Source of the DNA: Methanomicrobia archaeon
Lineage (GTDB): Archaea > Methanobacteriota_B > Thermococci > Methanofastidiosales > NM3
Direction of reading: 5' to 3'
NCBI GenBank assembly: GCA_030603445.1
Contig: JAUVXU010000002.1
Location: forward strand, 1 to 64,000
DNA: 64,000 nt
Shown here piece after piece: positions 63,252-64,000 of the stretch (position 1 is the stretch's first letter; the number at the start of each line of letters is the position of its first letter). A program made the translations under genes and the position numbers. Below the pieces are notes generated by a model that worked only from the letters and a program-made list of their open reading frames with translations, was not told the origin of the DNA and made no database searches.

Positions 63252-63701
63252 ATGAAACTAAATCATATTGCTTTACATGTGCAAAACCTGGAAACATCTA
63301 AACAGTTTTACAGTAATGTGCTAGGCTTGGAAACAGTGTTCGAACATCCCATAAAAGGTAAAGAGTTTGAAAAAGTAACTGGGATCAAAGGATTTGATGT
63401 TACCTTCGCTGTACTCACAGATAACACTTCTTCGGTAAATATTGAGCTTGTTGAGTTCAAGAAAGGATTTGATGAGAAAGCATCGGCATTTAATCACATT
63501 GCATTTGCTGTAAAGGATGTTGATGAATTATATGAAAAATTAATAAAAAAAGGCATATCCACCATATCCGAACCAGTAACGCTTACATACCCTCATGATA
63601 AAATTTGTGGAAAGCGCTTCTTCTACTTTCATGATCCTGATAAAAATATAATAGAAGTCTTCAACGATAGGGAAGGATTGTACTCAGGAAAAGGCAGCTA
63701 A
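63252..63701 (+). CDS. VOC/glyoxalase-family protein
   Basis: 149 residues with two beta-alpha-beta-beta-beta modules. The four metal ligands of the family are His5 (LNHIALHV), Glu65 (VNIELVEF), His82 (FNHIAFAV) and Glu135 (KNIIEVFND). FFYFHDPDKNIIEVF is typical. It could be a lactoylglutathione lyase-like or methylmalonyl-CoA epimerase-like enzyme; substrate cannot be told. TATA-like TTATTATATGCC lies at about 63219. Confidence 0.86.
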   Translation: MKLNHIALHVQNLETSKQFYSNVLGLETVFEHPIKGKEFEKVTGIKGFDVTFAVLTDNTSSVNIELVEFKKGFDEKASAFNHIAFAVKDVDELYEKLIKKGISTISEPVTLTYPHDKICGKRFFYFHDPDKNIIEVFNDREGLYSGKGS

Positions 63702-64000
63702 AATATTTTCTTTAGCTCCATCTCCCACTCCGCTTTACAATCACATTGCGCATTTATGGGGATTTTATTAAGATTATATTCTTCTATTTTCTTAATAATT
63801 GTATTATCGCAACTTCCACAGTTGTGTATGCCTCGCGCCTTTCCTGGAGCAACAGGATGGGACAGCACATACGCGTCCAGATCCATTAACTCATTGAGGC
63901 ATTCTACTAAGGTCCATAAGTATGGGGGGCGATAACTATTACGCAGCCAGAGTTGTTCTACAATCGAACCCTTGTGGATAGATACGGGATTAATAGATAT
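63698..64000 (-). CDS. Radical SAM protein, C-terminal part (RaSEA/TIGR01210-like), open to the right edge
   Basis: The minus-strand frame is open to the end of the window, so only the last 100 residues are visible. INPVSIHKGSIVEQLWLRNS followed by YRPPYLWTLVECLNEL resembles the C-terminal region of the archaeal radical SAM family TIGR01210, which includes RaSEA, the partner of ArcS in archaeosine tRNA modification. The tail has HNCGSCD and a CDCK. The radical SAM cysteines would lie outside the window. ATG 63886 is internal, not the start. Confidence 0.7.
   Translation of the reverse strand: MSINPVSIHKGSIVEQLWLRNSYRPPYLWTLVECLNELMDLDAYVLSHPVAPGKARGIHNCGSCDNTIIKKIEEYNLNKIPINAQCDCKAEWEMELKKIF

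Noticed and set aside
63698-63886. Complete 62-residue protein starting at ATG 63886
   Set aside because: The frame continues open to the window edge with conserved radical SAM C-terminal sequence, so the ATG is internal.

Overview
The window is AT-rich DNA from a methanogenic archaeon. Direct evidence is an mcrB-D-G-A operon (methyl-coenzyme M reductase) preceded by a run of methanogenesis marker genes, an archaeal TFB, archaeal-type early shikimate enzymes (ADH synthase and dehydroquinate synthase II), FtsZ, Methanococcus-like S-layer proteins, TATA/BRE promoters and several apparently leaderless genes. The exact order is not settled by what I can read. The S-layer type, the absence of mcrC from the operon and the low GC would suit a lineage such as Methanofastidiosa or another euryarchaeal methanogen outside the best-studied orders, but that is inference.

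Layout. 1-3.5 kb is accessory-looking: a frameshifted gene of unknown function running off the left edge, two winged-helix regulators and a XerA-like recombinase behind a perfect 26-bp palindrome. 3.7-8.6 kb holds a receiver-PAS-PAS-GAF-kinase protein, a carotenoid-desaturase-like flavoprotein, five tandem copies of a 26-residue hydrophobic peptide gene spaced exactly 83 bp apart, and a cyclophilin-like protein. 8.7-19.1 kb has an S-layer protein with a C-terminal lamin-tail domain, OsmC, parvulin, a lipoprotein, a CoA-transferase, TFB, three tRNAs (Ala, Gly, Pro), a kinase/receiver pair and a lipoprotein nuclease carrying the same lamin-tail domain. 19.4-24.9 kb is a two-gene AddA/AddB-like helicase-nuclease locus.

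25-39.7 kb, all on the minus strand, is a nearly continuous aromatic amino acid supercluster: trpC-D-E-G-F-B-A, then a gap with a leader-peptide gene, then aroA'-aroB'-aroD-aroE-aroK-aroA-aroC-chorismate mutase-pheA-tyrA. Together they encode a full route from aspartate semialdehyde/sugar-derived precursors to prephenate products and tryptophan. The gap leader encodes a 26-residue peptide whose last 11 residues include seven Phe or Tyr, followed by a hairpin, which looks like ribosome-mediated attenuation of the aro half.

39.9-45.1 kb has small Cys-rich proteins, an M50 membrane protease, a four-gene CBS-domain operon, a ferredoxin and a PadR regulator. 45.2-55 kb is the methanogenesis core: Mmp6, DUF2111, Mmp5, Mmp15, Mmp17, Mmp7, Mmp3, then McrB, McrD, McrG and McrA. 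Several of the marker proteins belong to the machinery that activates MCR. 55.1-64 kb carries a second S-layer paralogue, UDP-ManNAcA synthesis (wecC, wecB), a membrane protein, a gamma carbonic anhydrase homologue, NfeD-like and YbjQ-like proteins, FtsZ, a small zinc-finger protein, a VOC protein and the C-terminal part of a radical SAM protein at the right edge.

The two observations most worth following are the five-copy micropeptide array (7722-8134) and the aromatic leader peptide between trpA and aroA' (33444-33524).
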